A stretch of DNA of 64,000 nucleotides from Pararhizobium sp. IMCC21322 (GCF_030758295.1 NZ_CP132335.1:1402412-1466411), one strand, 5' to 3'. Shown: positions 1 through 8,726, counted from the stretch's first letter. A program made the numbers and translations. The notes: generated from the sequence alone by a model not told the origin.

Positions 1-614
1 GTTTGATATTCACATCGTTTTTTGGCCTCGGCCTTTTCATCGTCTCAATCAGCCCGGTGTCGGTCAGCATCCAGACCATCACAATGGGCAATATTCTGGC
101 CATCACGCCGGAAGACACGCTGCAACTCGTGATCATTGGTCTGGTGTCGCTGGTCGTGTTGTTGGCCAAGTGGAAAGATTTGATGGTCACCTTCTTTGAC
201 GAAAACCACGCCCGCTCCATCGGTCTGCGACCCGGGCTTCTAAAAGCTGTTTTCTTCGCCCTTCTGGCAGCATCTGTGGTGGCAGCCATGCAAACCGTCG
301 GTGCATTGTTGGTGATTGCCATGGTCGTCACGCCGGGTGCCACGGCCTATCTTCTGTGTGACCGGTTTCCCCGGCTGATCGCCACATCAGTTGCCATCGG
401 CAGCATCACAAGTTTTGTCGGTGCCTATGCCAGCTACTTCCTGGATGGCGCCACCGGCGGCATTATCGTGACGCTGCAAACGCTGGTGTTTCTGATTGCC
501 TTCGTACTTGCCCCCAAACACGGCATTCTTGCCTCCCGCCGTAAATCGCGCATGGCGTTGGAACAGATTGATCAGGAAACCCCTGACGCCGCAGCCATCA
601 GGGAAACGGCATAA
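1..614 (+). CDS. Metal (Mn/Fe/Zn) ABC transporter permease, 5' truncated by window
   Basis: This is the C-terminal part of an inner-membrane permease of the ABC-3 family (SitC/MntB/TroC type), which moves divalent metal across the cytoplasmic membrane. The reading frame is open to the left edge, so the true start lies outside. About 200 residues are visible with at least four hydrophobic segments. The motif KWKDLMVTFFDENHARSIGL is typical of the cytoplasmic loop that contacts the ATPase. The stop codon overlaps the ATG of the next permease (TAATG), so the two are translationally coupled. The ATPase and binding protein are presumably upstream. Metal specificity cannot be read from the permease. 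Confidence 0.85.
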   Translation, partial: LIFTSFFGLGLFIVSISPVSVSIQTITMGNILAITPEDTLQLVIIGLVSLVVLLAKWKDLMVTFFDENHARSIGLRPGLLKAVFFALLAASVVAAMQTVGALLVIAMVVTPGATAYLLCDRFPRLIATSVAIGSITSFVGAYASYFLDGATGGIIVTLQTLVFLIAFVLAPKHGILASRRKSRMALEQIDQETPDAAAIRETA

Positions 615-1486
615 TGGAAAGCCTGTTGCTGCCCTTCCAGTTTCCCTTCATGCAGAATGCGTTTTTCATCTGCATGATCGTGGCAATCCCGACTGCGTTG
701 TTATCCTGTTTTCTTGTGTTGAAAGGCTGGGCCCTGATGGGCGACGCCGTCAGCCATGCCGTACTGCCCGGCATTGTGCTGGCCTATGTTCTGGGCATTC
801 CACTGCTCATTGGCGCATTTGCAGCGGGTATGTTTTGCGCGGTAGCGACCGGTTATCTGTCAAACAATTCCAGGGTCAAGCAGGACACCGTAATGGGAGT
901 CGTGTTTTCCGGCATGTTTGCTGTTGGTATCGTGATGTATGTGTCCATCGAGACCAACATGCATCTGGATCACATCCTCTTTGGCAACATGCTGGGTGTC
1001 GAGCCGCATGAATTGCTGACCTCGGGGTTGATTTCGCTGTTCGTTTCACTGGCAATTTTGCTGAAGTGGAAAGATTTGCTGCTCCACTCATTCGACCCGA
1101 CACAGGCACGCGGGTCGGGCCTGCATGTCGGCTGGTTGCATTACGGATTGCTGGCCGCCTTGTCTTTGACGATTGTCGCAACCCTCAATGCCGCCGGGTT
1201 GATATTGGCAATCGGCCTGCTGATTGCGCCAGGGGCCATTGCCTTCCTGCTGGTGCGGAAGTTTTCAACCATGCTCTGGGTCGCGGTTCTGGTCAACATG
1301 GTCACCATGCTTGCCGGCACCTATGCAAGCTTCTTTCTGGACAGCGCATCTGCGCCCACCATTGTGCTTGTCCAAACCGCTGTCTTTATCGTTGCCTTTG
1401 TGCGCCGGCTTGCCATCACCCGCAAAGCGTCGCTCATGCAGATTACGGCAGAAACTGAGGCCTCAAACCAGTCAAGTACGGCCTAA
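614..1486 (+). CDS. Metal ABC transporter permease, second subunit
   Basis: This 290-residue integral membrane protein is of the ABC-3 family (SitD/TroD type) and about the usual length for the family. It shares with the upstream permease the loop KWKDLLLHSFDPTQARGSGL and the segment around LLIAPGAIAFLL, so the two subunits are homologous and probably form a heterodimeric channel. About eight hydrophobic segments are visible. It starts on an ATG that overlaps the preceding stop by one base. By family, the system imports Mn2+, Fe2+ or Zn2+. No metal-responsive operator is visible because the operon start lies outside the window. Confidence 0.85.
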   Translation: MESLLLPFQFPFMQNAFFICMIVAIPTALLSCFLVLKGWALMGDAVSHAVLPGIVLAYVLGIPLLIGAFAAGMFCAVATGYLSNNSRVKQDTVMGVVFSGMFAVGIVMYVSIETNMHLDHILFGNMLGVEPHELLTSGLISLFVSLAILLKWKDLLLHSFDPTQARGSGLHVGWLHYGLLAALSLTIVATLNAAGLILAIGLLIAPGAIAFLLVRKFSTMLWVAVLVNMVTMLAGTYASFFLDSASAPTIVLVQTAVFIVAFVRRLAITRKASLMQITAETEASNQSSTA

Positions 1487-1549
1487 GGAAAAAGCGCGCA
1501 GCTCATAGAAATGGGAGCGCAGTCTGCGCCCCCATATCGGTCTGACTGA

Positions 1550-2086
1550 TCAGACCTCACCATCATATTCGCCGCGTGCCGGGTAGTTGTTTTTGATTGC
1601 AAAATCCAGCGCACTGACAAGCTCTGAGAAATGCGGACGCACAAACGGCATGGTCTGCGTCGAGCCATAATAAAGGCTCTGATCCGGTGAAACCATGAAG
1701 AGACCGGGCTCTGAAAACAGGGCAGGTTCCTCAATGCCAATGGACGTCTTGCCGCGTGAGGTCGAAATATAAAGGCCCCATTCGCGTGCGACAGACAGCG
1801 GCAGGCTGTGACCGAAGCGGATATTCTTGTTCTCGATCTTGTCAGCCATGGCCCGCGTGCGTTCCTCGGTGTCGACACTGAGCGCAATGACCGTCACACC
1901 ACGCTCTGCAAACTCGCTGACGCGCTTGTCGAGTTCGGACAGGTAGTTCGCGCAGATCAGGCAGTGCAGCCCCCGATAAAAACACACAACAGTGCCGCGT
2001 TCAGACTGTTCGTCTGACAGATTGAACGCGCCATGATCAAGGGTGGGAACGGTAAGCTCAGGGGTCTTGCGACGTGGCATCAACAT
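1550..2086 (-). CDS. Peroxiredoxin-like (AhpC/TSA or redoxin fold) protein
   Basis: A 178-residue thioredoxin-fold protein of the peroxiredoxin-like group. The segment FYRGLHCLICANYLSELDKR carries a C-x-x-C pair where AhpC/TSA proteins have the peroxidatic cysteine region. It is followed by VIALSVDTEERTRAMADK, the usual second beta-alpha unit. The frame stays open further upstream, but the ATG at 2086 has a clean AAAAGGAG ribosome site eight bases away, so that start was chosen. It is divergent from an AraC regulator, which may control it. A role in peroxide or thiol redox chemistry is inferred from the fold. The substrate is unknown. Confidence 0.75.
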   Translation of the reverse strand: MLMPRRKTPELTVPTLDHGAFNLSDEQSERGTVVCFYRGLHCLICANYLSELDKRVSEFAERGVTVIALSVDTEERTRAMADKIENKNIRFGHSLPLSVAREWGLYISTSRGKTSIGIEEPALFSEPGLFMVSPDQSLYYGSTQTMPFVRPHFSELVSALDFAIKNNYPARGEYDGEV

Positions 2087-2094
2087 GAGTAATT

Positions 2095-2123
2095 CTCCTT
2101 TTGAATTTCTGTTGCAAAAGGAG
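2095..2123 (-). promoter_or_regulatory. Inverted repeat that contains the peroxiredoxin ribosome-binding site
   Basis: CTCCTTTT at 2095-2102 and AAAAGGAG at 2116-2123 form a perfect 8-bp inverted repeat with a 13-base spacer. In the minus-strand mRNA the downstream arm is the Shine-Dalgarno sequence of the peroxiredoxin-like gene, so the upstream arm could pair with it and block translation. Alternatively the repeat could be a DNA site for the divergent AraC protein. Confidence 0.45.
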
Positions 2124-2175
2124 TAGCAGTCTCTATGATCGGATAAATCAGAAATAACCAACTTTAAAGACGAAA

Positions 2176-2922
2176 ATGAAGATTGATCGCCTGACGGCCC
2201 TGTTGAACCGCTTTCGCCTGATTGTACAGCCCACAACACTGGAAAGCGCAAATCTGGCCGCGTTTCGAAATGTCGAAACAGGGCAGGATCATTTGGTGTT
2301 TCAACCTCGGGAAATCGGTATTTCAGGTCACGAGGGCGCACTTTTGTTCGCGTTGCATGTCGACTTTGATAATCTGACCAACCCGCTGCAAACCGCTCTG
2401 CCGGAGATGGTGGTCGAGATCGCCGAGCCTGATAGTGATTTGTCCAGTCTGGTCTCGTTGCTGGCGTCCGAGCAGCAAAATGCCCGCTGCGGCGCACCTG
2501 CTGTGCTGGGCCGTTTGGGGGAGGTTCTGGTGGTCCGCATGTTGCGCTTGCAATTGGAGCGCGGTGCAACAAATTCCGGTCTTCTGGCTGGTCTCGCCCA
2601 TCCCCGCATCAGCCCGGCAATCGTCGCCATACATGACAATCCGGAAAAACCATGGAGCAATGCAGCGCTGGCCAGCGTGGCAGGCCTGTCCCAAAGCCGC
2701 TTCAAGCAACTCTTCGCCAGCGCCGTCGGCACAACCCCCGCCAGCTATCTGCGCCGTTGGCGCATGGTATTGGCACGCATCGATTTACAAAAAGGCGACC
2801 GCGTAGAACGCGTCGCCCACCGCTACGGCTACACCGCGCCAGACGCATTTTCGCGGGCTTTCATGAAGGAGTTCGGGGTGAGACCGAGCCATGTAACAAA
2901 TGAGCTGTCTCATCCGGCATAA
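2176..2922 (+). CDS. AraC-family transcriptional regulator (cupin_6 type)
   Basis: A 248-residue regulator. The N-terminal part (about 1-130) resembles the cupin_6 ligand domain, with the conserved stretch ALPEMVVEI near its middle. The C-terminal 100 residues contain two helix-turn-helix units: WSNAALASVAGLSQSRFKQLFASAVGTTPASYLRRWRM, then VERVAHRYGYTAPDAFSRAFMKEFGVRPS, the AraC signature. It is transcribed away from the peroxiredoxin-like gene across a 90-bp shared intergenic region. Regulation of that neighbour is inferred from the layout only. The effector is unknown. Confidence 0.85.
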   Translation: MKIDRLTALLNRFRLIVQPTTLESANLAAFRNVETGQDHLVFQPREIGISGHEGALLFALHVDFDNLTNPLQTALPEMVVEIAEPDSDLSSLVSLLASEQQNARCGAPAVLGRLGEVLVVRMLRLQLERGATNSGLLAGLAHPRISPAIVAIHDNPEKPWSNAALASVAGLSQSRFKQLFASAVGTTPASYLRRWRMVLARIDLQKGDRVERVAHRYGYTAPDAFSRAFMKEFGVRPSHVTNELSHPA

Positions 2923-3156
2923 GTAAATCTGATTAGCTATCTGAAGTGTTGGTAGCGGAGGCAGGGCACTGTGTGGTCGTTTGATGTTGTAGCGGTTCCT
3001 CCAGTTTGCCGCACAGCCGCGAGGGAAGTGAATTGGCGTGCCAAAGCAACTCTGTTAGAACGGGATGGCAAGCTACCTTGCGCCAGGCTGGCAACTCATG
3101 CCACTGGTCAGACCCCGGTGTTCAACATCCTTCCAACTGCAGATACAGGAAAACAT

Positions 3157-3699
3157 ATGACCGTCTATCTCATTCGGCACGGCCAATCGGAATTCAATGC
3201 TGCCCACAATGACGGCGAAGCGGACCCGATGATTTTTGATGCGCCATTAACGGAAAAAGGACGCATGCAGGCGGAACAGGCAAGAGTCGCAATCATGGAT
3301 CTTGGAATTCAGCAGGTCATAACGTCACCGTTGAGCCGCGCCATCCAAACAGCCCTTACAATTTTCCAGGGCATAGCGCCAATTCGCGTGCAGTCAGGCC
3401 ACCGTGAACTTTTAAGCCACAGTTGCGATATGGGCCGCGCTCCAGGCGCATTGCAGGCGGAATTCTCCAGCCTGTCTTTTGACCATTTGGATGAGATATG
3501 GTGGCATCAGGGGCCGACAAACGCGAATGGCGTGCCTGTCGAACCAAGGGATATTTTCCAGCAACGCATAAGAAAGTTCGCCTTGGAACTTGACCAGATG
3601 GCAGACATTCAATTGGCAGTGGTCGGTCATGGAGACGTCTTCAGGGAACTGGCGGGATTCTCCATGGAAAACTGTGAAATCCGCGAATATCCCAAATAA
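3157..3699 (+). CDS. Histidine phosphatase family protein
   Basis: A 180-residue protein of the phosphoglycerate-mutase-like histidine phosphatase superfamily. It opens with the catalytic motif YLIRHGQSEFN (nucleophilic histidine in RHG). It has the second arginine in ITSPLSRAIQTA and the second catalytic histidine in AVVGHGDVFREL. The ATG at 3157 is preferred over a longer upstream frame because it places RHG at residues 7-9, as in the family, and has AGGA upstream. The gene stands alone and converges on the dehydrogenase at 3967. The substrate is unknown; the family includes sugar-phosphate, nucleotide and protein phosphatases. Confidence 0.82.
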   Translation: MTVYLIRHGQSEFNAAHNDGEADPMIFDAPLTEKGRMQAEQARVAIMDLGIQQVITSPLSRAIQTALTIFQGIAPIRVQSGHRELLSHSCDMGRAPGALQAEFSSLSFDHLDEIWWHQGPTNANGVPVEPRDIFQQRIRKFALELDQMADIQLAVVGHGDVFRELAGFSMENCEIREYPK

Positions 3700-3966
3700 T
3701 TTGCGGCACCTTGCACCGTTTCCTGGTGGCTCCGTAATGTCGGCGGGTGCCCAACCCATAAGCACAGTTCTGTTAATCGGCTGCGCCACTGCCATGGGCC
3801 GCACCTAACCCGCTAAACAGGGCACCCCGCCCTATCAATGGCTTGTCGAAATTCAATGACAAACACATGGTCGGGATGGTCAAAAACAAGCCCGGTGGGA
3901 GCGTCCGTTTTCAGGATTTCCGACAGATCGGAACTCAATCACGTACGAACGCCGCCAAGCATCGCC

Positions 3967-5112
3967 TCAGTCAAGCGGAAGGTGCGGATACGCCTTCTGG
4001 CGTTTTTGGAAGGACAGAACGACCGGGTTTACAACAACACCGGCATCAACATTGATGGCCCGGCGAATGGTCTCGTTTTCCTGCCAGGCGGCGCGTCCAT
4101 CGACAATGGTTGGCAAGTGCACCAGGAGTGCTGCAGAAATGGAACGTGACGCACTTTCCCAAAGGTAATTCGGGGTATGATCAACCGCATAATAATCGGT
4201 CTTTTCAACCTTGAACATTGGGTCTTTGAAAGTTGTTGGCTTGGCGAAATAGAACCCCATGCCCTCATCGCAGCTCACATCCACGATCAGGCTTCCCGGT
4301 TTCAGACAGGATTTTTCGGCTTCCGTGACAAAATCCATAGGATTATCCGGGTCCTGATAGGTCCCGTTGACAATGATGTCGGACTCGGAAATCAGATCGG
4401 ACAGTGACCGTTCGCTGCCATCATGCTCGACGACCAGCATACGCGCTTCACCTTCACCGCCTTCGCGCAAGCGAACATAGTGACAATCCAGAACCTCTTC
4501 GCGCACTTCATGATCAGGGCGTTGGATGCAAATAGTTATGTCTCTGAATCCATGGGCCTTGAGCGCATAGATAGCGCCACGGCTGACCGCGCCAAAACTG
4601 AAAATGATCGTCTTGCGCTGGTTACCATAATGTCCATCAATGCCCTTGACCCGCAAAGCATGCAGGATTGCGCAATACCCGGCCAATTCATTGTTCTTGT
4701 AAAATGTATGCCGCCCGACCTGCCCGGACGGGCTCCAGACAAACATGTCCTCAAAGGCAATAAGGGTTAGCTTGCGGTCGATCGCAGCCTGGGTGATGTC
4801 GCGCTGTTGAGCGCAATGCGGATAACCCCAAAGAATGCCGCCCTCTTGAAGCTCCATAAGATCGGATAACATGGGCTTGGCGACGATCACATTTCCAAGC
4901 TCGGACAGGAGCGAACTTCGCGACGCAACGCCCCCGGTTTGTGCGGCAAGTTCAGCATCTGAAATGTTAAACGGTTCGCCATAGCCCTCCTCAAAGACCA
5001 GTTTTTTGCGATATTCTTCGGCCAGCCGAGGCAAGTGTTCGGGATGAATTGGAACGCGCTTTTCATATTTTTTCCTGGATGTCCCAATGACTCCGAAGGT
5101 TAGCTTGCTCAT
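3967..5112 (-). CDS. N5-(carboxyethyl)ornithine synthase-like dehydrogenase (AlaDH/PNT family)
   Basis: A 381-residue NAD(P)-dependent dehydrogenase. The N-terminus, FGVIGTSRKKYEKRVPIHPEHLPRL, is the AlaDH/PNT N-terminal pattern and resembles N5-(carboxyethyl)ornithine synthase, which reductively couples pyruvate to ornithine or lysine. IIFSFGAVSRGAIYALKAHGF fits the Rossmann nucleotide-binding region, although its glycine pattern is unusual. YYAVDHTPNYLWESASRSIS matches the conserved active-site end of this family. The gene is a single transcription unit with no obvious opine transport or catabolism gene alongside. It could instead be a different amino-acid or opine dehydrogenase. Family membership is fairly sure; substrate is not. 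Confidence 0.65.
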   Translation of the reverse strand: MSKLTFGVIGTSRKKYEKRVPIHPEHLPRLAEEYRKKLVFEEGYGEPFNISDAELAAQTGGVASRSSLLSELGNVIVAKPMLSDLMELQEGGILWGYPHCAQQRDITQAAIDRKLTLIAFEDMFVWSPSGQVGRHTFYKNNELAGYCAILHALRVKGIDGHYGNQRKTIIFSFGAVSRGAIYALKAHGFRDITICIQRPDHEVREEVLDCHYVRLREGGEGEARMLVVEHDGSERSLSDLISESDIIVNGTYQDPDNPMDFVTEAEKSCLKPGSLIVDVSCDEGMGFYFAKPTTFKDPMFKVEKTDYYAVDHTPNYLWESASRSISAALLVHLPTIVDGRAAWQENETIRRAINVDAGVVVNPVVLSFQKRQKAYPHLPLD

Positions 5113-5200
5113 TCTGGTTCCATTTCCGGGGATTGCCCCTGAGGTCTAGGTCGATATGGGGGTAGACGTCGATATTTTGATCGCAATTTGAGCCAAACAG

Positions 5201-5230
5201 CAGAGGGAAATGTCTATGGACATCCCTCTG
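5201..5230. repeat. Hairpin in the intergenic region between the dehydrogenase and the sugar ABC operon
   Basis: CAGAGGG (5201-5207) pairs with CCCTCTG (5224-5230), and ATGTC pairs with GACAT inside it around a TATG loop, with a two-base bulge. The hairpin lies about 90 bases 5' of the minus-strand dehydrogenase start, so it would be in that gene's leader. It has no T run on either side, so it is not a simple terminator. The rest of 5113-5480 shows no convincing gene. Confidence 0.4.
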
Positions 5231-5481
5231 GCAAACCCGGCTTTTCATTGAAAGAGGCTGACAGCAGATGCCGCCAAATTTGCAGCTTCCACTGTAAGTT
5301 TTATGCAGTAACTGATTGCCTGAAAATTATCCAACAGAAACAGTTTTTAAGAAACATCGGGGTTGGCGGAGATCTGCTGATATGGAATTCATTCTCCCAA
5401 TTGGGTGCAGACTCTAGGCCTTTGATGAGCGGTCATTGGCTGAAAGAAATCAGAAGGCAGCATCATATGGCACAGCCTGTA

Positions 5482-5509
5482 TTGACACACTACCATGGTA
5501 AAGTAACAT
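5482..5509 (+). promoter_or_regulatory. Sigma-70-like promoter of the sugar ABC operon with GntR operator in the spacer
   Basis: TTGACA (5482-5487) and TAACAT (5504-5509) are separated by 16 bases. The spacer contains the palindrome TACCATGGTA (5491-5500), and the 12-mer ACTACCATGGTA is also present in the larger palindrome before the GntR gene at 10629. Placement between -35 and -10 is classic for a repressor operator. The binding-protein start codon follows about 95 bases later. Confidence 0.65.
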
Positions 5510-5603
5510 GCGGTTGTGAGACCACTCTGGCAAACGCGGTCATGAAGAACCCTGTCGGGAAATGGTGGTCACCTAATTTTGGATGTTAACGGGAGGACTT
5601 TGA

Positions 5604-6617
5604 ATGTCTTTGAAATGCCTTATCACCACTCTTGTTGCTATCGGAGCGGTTCCAACCGCTGCCCTGGCCGAACCGTCTTCGCGCGTTGCTTTGGTTCCAG
5701 GTGGTCCCCATCCCTATTTTGCCGCTTGGGAACAGGCCGGTGCTGATGCTGCCAAAGAATTCAACATTGGTGCGGCAGAGTACAAAGTCCCGCAGAAATG
5801 GGAACTCGGACTGCAGAACCAAATGCTCGAAAGCCTTGTCACTCAGGGCTATAACGGCTTTCTGATTTTCCCCGGTGATCCAGTTGGAACAGTTGCAATC
5901 GCAAATGAACTGGCGGATACGGGGGCTCCTGTCATCGCTCTTGCCGGCTGCCTGAAGGATCCTTCTGACGCGCAGTTCTGTATGGGAACTGACACTGGAA
6001 ATTCCGCCTATCTAGGCACGAAGGAATTGCTTAAGGAACTTGGAAGTGGTGCGAAGATCGCTCATTTCACAGGCTTTCTGGTGGATCCTAACACCCAGTT
6101 GCGCATCGACGCCGTGGAAAAAGCCGCAAAAGAAGGCGGCGCTGAGGTCATCCAGGTGATTGCCGATATCGATGCACCTGAACCTGCCGAAGAAAAAATC
6201 AACGCCTATCTGGCAGCCCATGCCAGTGAGGTTGACGGCATCATCACAACTGCATGGGTGCCAGCGGTTGTCGCATCCTCCGCTCTGCGCAAGATCGGTG
6301 ACAAGCGCATCAAGATGGTTGGCATCGATCATGATAAAGTGGTGTTGCAGGCAATTAAGGATGGTTTCGTCCACGGCACCATGCTGCAAAACCCTTATGG
6401 TCAGGGCTATATCGGTTCCTATGCGGCAGACAAGCTGCGCACCGGTTGTACAGTAAAGGCTGATGCGCCGTTCAAGAGCAACGCTCTGACCGACAAATTC
6501 ATCGATTCCGGCACAGTGTTTGCCGGCGTGAATGATGTCGATAATTACGTCGCATCAATGCAGGCGATCACCAAGACTCTTTTCGAAGGTTTTGAATCGA
6601 CTTATCTCGATTGTTGA
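5604..6617 (+). CDS. Sugar ABC transporter periplasmic substrate-binding protein (RbsB type)
   Basis: A 337-residue exported binding protein. A signal peptide of about 22 residues ends at AALA-EP. The mature part follows the periplasmic-binding-protein type I pattern, with GYNGFLIFPGDPVGTVAIANELADTGAPVIAL, a hinge-proximal GTDTGNSAYLG, and VDGIITTAWVPAVVASSALRKIG. GGGAGGAC precedes the ATG. It is the first gene of a four-gene importer (binding protein, two permeases, double ATPase) under a GntR-type operator. Four cysteines remain in the mature protein, which may form disulfides. Ligand is unknown; linked genes suggest a deoxy- or uncommon aldose. Confidence 0.85.
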   Translation: MSLKCLITTLVAIGAVPTAALAEPSSRVALVPGGPHPYFAAWEQAGADAAKEFNIGAAEYKVPQKWELGLQNQMLESLVTQGYNGFLIFPGDPVGTVAIANELADTGAPVIALAGCLKDPSDAQFCMGTDTGNSAYLGTKELLKELGSGAKIAHFTGFLVDPNTQLRIDAVEKAAKEGGAEVIQVIADIDAPEPAEEKINAYLAAHASEVDGIITTAWVPAVVASSALRKIGDKRIKMVGIDHDKVVLQAIKDGFVHGTMLQNPYGQGYIGSYAADKLRTGCTVKADAPFKSNALTDKFIDSGTVFAGVNDVDNYVASMQAITKTLFEGFESTYLDC

Positions 6618-6626
6618 TATTATTGT

Positions 6627-6656
6627 TTGGCGGAGCCTGATCCCGGGCTTCGCCAA
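6627..6656 (+). terminator. Stem-loop between binding-protein and permease genes
   Basis: TTGGCG-GAGCC (6627-6637) pairs with GGCTT-CGCCAA (6646-6656), an 11-bp stem with one G-T pair and an 8-base loop. There is no strong T run, so it more likely protects the binding-protein mRNA 3' end or partly attenuates transcription than ends it fully. This would give more binding protein than permease. Confidence 0.55.
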
Positions 6657-6750
6657 TTCTACTTCGTCAATCGCTCTTCCATGATTTATGACGGGACGGA
6701 AGTTTGAAAACTGACGTCCCGCATATCCATTTGATGCTATCAAGGAAATA

Positions 6751-7761
6751 ATGGCCAATTCCTCTCAGCAAGACGCACCCCCGCGCTTTTCTGCCACACG
6801 CATTCTGTTAAGCAATGAATTCGGCCTGCTAGTGCTGATTGTGTTGTTTGCGACCATTTTTTCGACCATTTCTCCGGCATTTCTGTCGAAATTCAGCCTC
6901 TATGCTCTTGGGCGCACGTCTGCAGTCAACATTATGATCGGCTTTTCCATGATGGTCGTAATCATCACCGGCGGACTCAATCTGTCGGTTGGTGCCATCG
7001 GAGTGTCCGCTGCCATGTTCAGCGGCCTTCTGATGGAAAGCGTCGGACTGCCATGGCCTTTGGCCGTCGTCGGCGGGCTTGCGGTCGGTGCGGGTTTGGG
7101 CGCGATCAACGGCATCATCATCGTGCGCACCGGACTGCACAGTTTCATCATTACCCTGGCGACGATGAGTATCTTTTTCGGCATGATGATCTTTCTCACC
7201 CATGCTGAATCGTACCGTGGGATATCGCCGGTCTTCACCGGATTCGGGCGGATGAAGCTGTTCTCAATCTTCTCCCCATTGCTGCTGGTGACAATAGTCG
7301 TCGCACTCGGTCTTTCCGTGCTGTTTCGCTTTACCGCTCTGGGCCGGGAATTTCTCGCAACGGGCGCCAATGAGCGCGCAGCCGAACTGTCCGGCATCCG
7401 CGTCCATAGAATGATTACCTATTGTCATATGCTGTCCGGTGTTCTTGCTGGCATTGCCGGACTGATGCTGGTGTCGCGCACCGGTGCAGCGATTCCGTCG
7501 ATGGCTGGGCAACTCGGGCAAGACTGGCTGCTACCGGCCTTTCTGGGCCCGGTACTGGGCGGAACGCTGCTCACCGGTGGACGCGTCTCTGTTCTTGGCA
7601 CCTTACTGGGGTCGTTTCTGGTCACCATGCTCACAACAGGTCTGCTGCTGATGCAGGTCGGGGCATTCTGGGTGCAGACTTATCTGGGGCTGCTGCTGCT
7701 TTTTGCGGTTCTGGTAGATCTCGTGCGCCGATCTTATCTGCAGCGGAGAAAGTTGATATGA
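6751..7761 (+). CDS. Sugar ABC transporter permease (RbsC family), first
   Basis: A 336-residue inner-membrane permease of the BPD_transp_2 family. Family landmarks are MVVIITGGLNLSVGAIGVSAAM in the early membrane region, the EAA-like loop ATGANERAAELSGIRVHRMITYCHMLSGVLAGIAGLML, and LLPAFLGPVLGGTLLTGGRVS near the C-terminus. Eight to ten membrane segments are visible. AAGGAAAT lies just before the ATG. The last codons overlap the next permease start (ATGA), which implies translational coupling. Together with the next gene it forms a probable heterodimeric channel. Confidence 0.88.
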   Translation: MANSSQQDAPPRFSATRILLSNEFGLLVLIVLFATIFSTISPAFLSKFSLYALGRTSAVNIMIGFSMMVVIITGGLNLSVGAIGVSAAMFSGLLMESVGLPWPLAVVGGLAVGAGLGAINGIIIVRTGLHSFIITLATMSIFFGMMIFLTHAESYRGISPVFTGFGRMKLFSIFSPLLLVTIVVALGLSVLFRFTALGREFLATGANERAAELSGIRVHRMITYCHMLSGVLAGIAGLMLVSRTGAAIPSMAGQLGQDWLLPAFLGPVLGGTLLTGGRVSVLGTLLGSFLVTMLTTGLLLMQVGAFWVQTYLGLLLLFAVLVDLVRRSYLQRRKLI

Positions 7762-8726
7762 GCACCCGCTTCTGGGAGTCCGACTGGTTCGGACCATTTG
7801 TTATTACAATTGCCGCCATTGTTGTCGTCGGCGCGCTCAATCCGTCGTTTCTGTCACCGTTTAACATTCAGGTGCTGTTGCTTGCCATTTCGGTCAACGC
7901 ACTGATTGCATTTTCTCAAATGATCATTATTGCCATTGGCCAGATGAATCTTTCGGTTGGCGCGATAGGTGGCCTGGCAGCGATTTCCTTTGCCGGAATG
8001 ATGCAGGTATGGGGTATCCCCTGGCCCATCGCGGCGGCGGCGGCTCTGGCTATCGGCCTGCTGGCAGGCCTTGCCAATGGCGTGCTGGTCGCCTTCACTG
8101 GTATCTCGGCATTTGTCATCACCCTGGCCAGTCTTTCCATATATAAGGGCATCAATCTGGGCATTACCGAAGCCCAGCCCTTTTATGACATCCCCGACAT
8201 CGTCAAGTCCTTGGGAAATGACACGTTCATTCACCCATTGCCGTGGCTGGTAATCCCCTGTGTTCTGGCGGCGATCGCGCTCTGGTATCTGCTCAATCGG
8301 CTGCCTCTCGGGCGTTCGATCCTGGCTGTGGGCGGCAATGAACATGCATCCGAACTGTCTGGTATTTCTGTCCGTCTAGTGGTCATCGTCGCCCATGCAA
8401 TTTCCGGTGCACTGGCAGCTCTGGCGGGCATTTTGCTGGTCGGACGTCTGCAATTGGGCCAACCGACCATTGGCGACGATTGGCTGATCCTGTCCTTTGC
8501 CGCACCTGTGATCGGAGGTGCAATCCTGTCCGGAGGGCATGTCAGTGTTGGTGGCACGCTGCTTGGCGTTATGATCGTCGCGATTTTCACCCAGGTGCTG
8601 GTGCTGTTCAATATTGATCCATTCCTCGTTCAAGTCGTTCTGGGCGGGCTGATCCTGTGGGCTGTCGGTATGAATCGTTGGCGCGAAGTTCGGACGCAGC
8701 GCCATGCCGGGCAGGTTCGGACATGA
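7758..8726 (+). CDS. Sugar ABC transporter permease (RbsC family), second
   Basis: A 322-residue permease homologous to the preceding one. It has MIIIAIGQMNLSVGAIGGLAAISF, the loop AVGGNEHASELSGISVRLVVIVAHAISGALAALAGILL, and LSFAAPVIGGAILSGGHVSVGG. The start was set at the ATG overlapping the previous stop (ATGA) rather than at the much longer open frame, whose extra N-terminus is a shadow of the first permease. The stop overlaps the ATPase start in the same way. Two permease genes with one double ATPase is a common arrangement for this class. Confidence 0.88.
   Translation: MSTRFWESDWFGPFVITIAAIVVVGALNPSFLSPFNIQVLLLAISVNALIAFSQMIIIAIGQMNLSVGAIGGLAAISFAGMMQVWGIPWPIAAAAALAIGLLAGLANGVLVAFTGISAFVITLASLSIYKGINLGITEAQPFYDIPDIVKSLGNDTFIHPLPWLVIPCVLAAIALWYLLNRLPLGRSILAVGGNEHASELSGISVRLVVIVAHAISGALAALAGILLVGRLQLGQPTIGDDWLILSFAAPVIGGAILSGGHVSVGGTLLGVMIVAIFTQVLVLFNIDPFLVQVVLGGLILWAVGMNRWREVRTQRHAGQVRT

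Noticed and set aside
1550-2572. Long form of the peroxiredoxin-like frame (340 codons)
   Set aside because: The extra N-terminus is antisense to the AraC gene and the strong AAAAGGAG site supports the ATG at 2086.
5188-5589. 133-codon plus-strand frame before the sugar SBP gene
   Set aside because: No recognisable family, poor codon character, and it overlaps the promoter and operator at 5482-5509.
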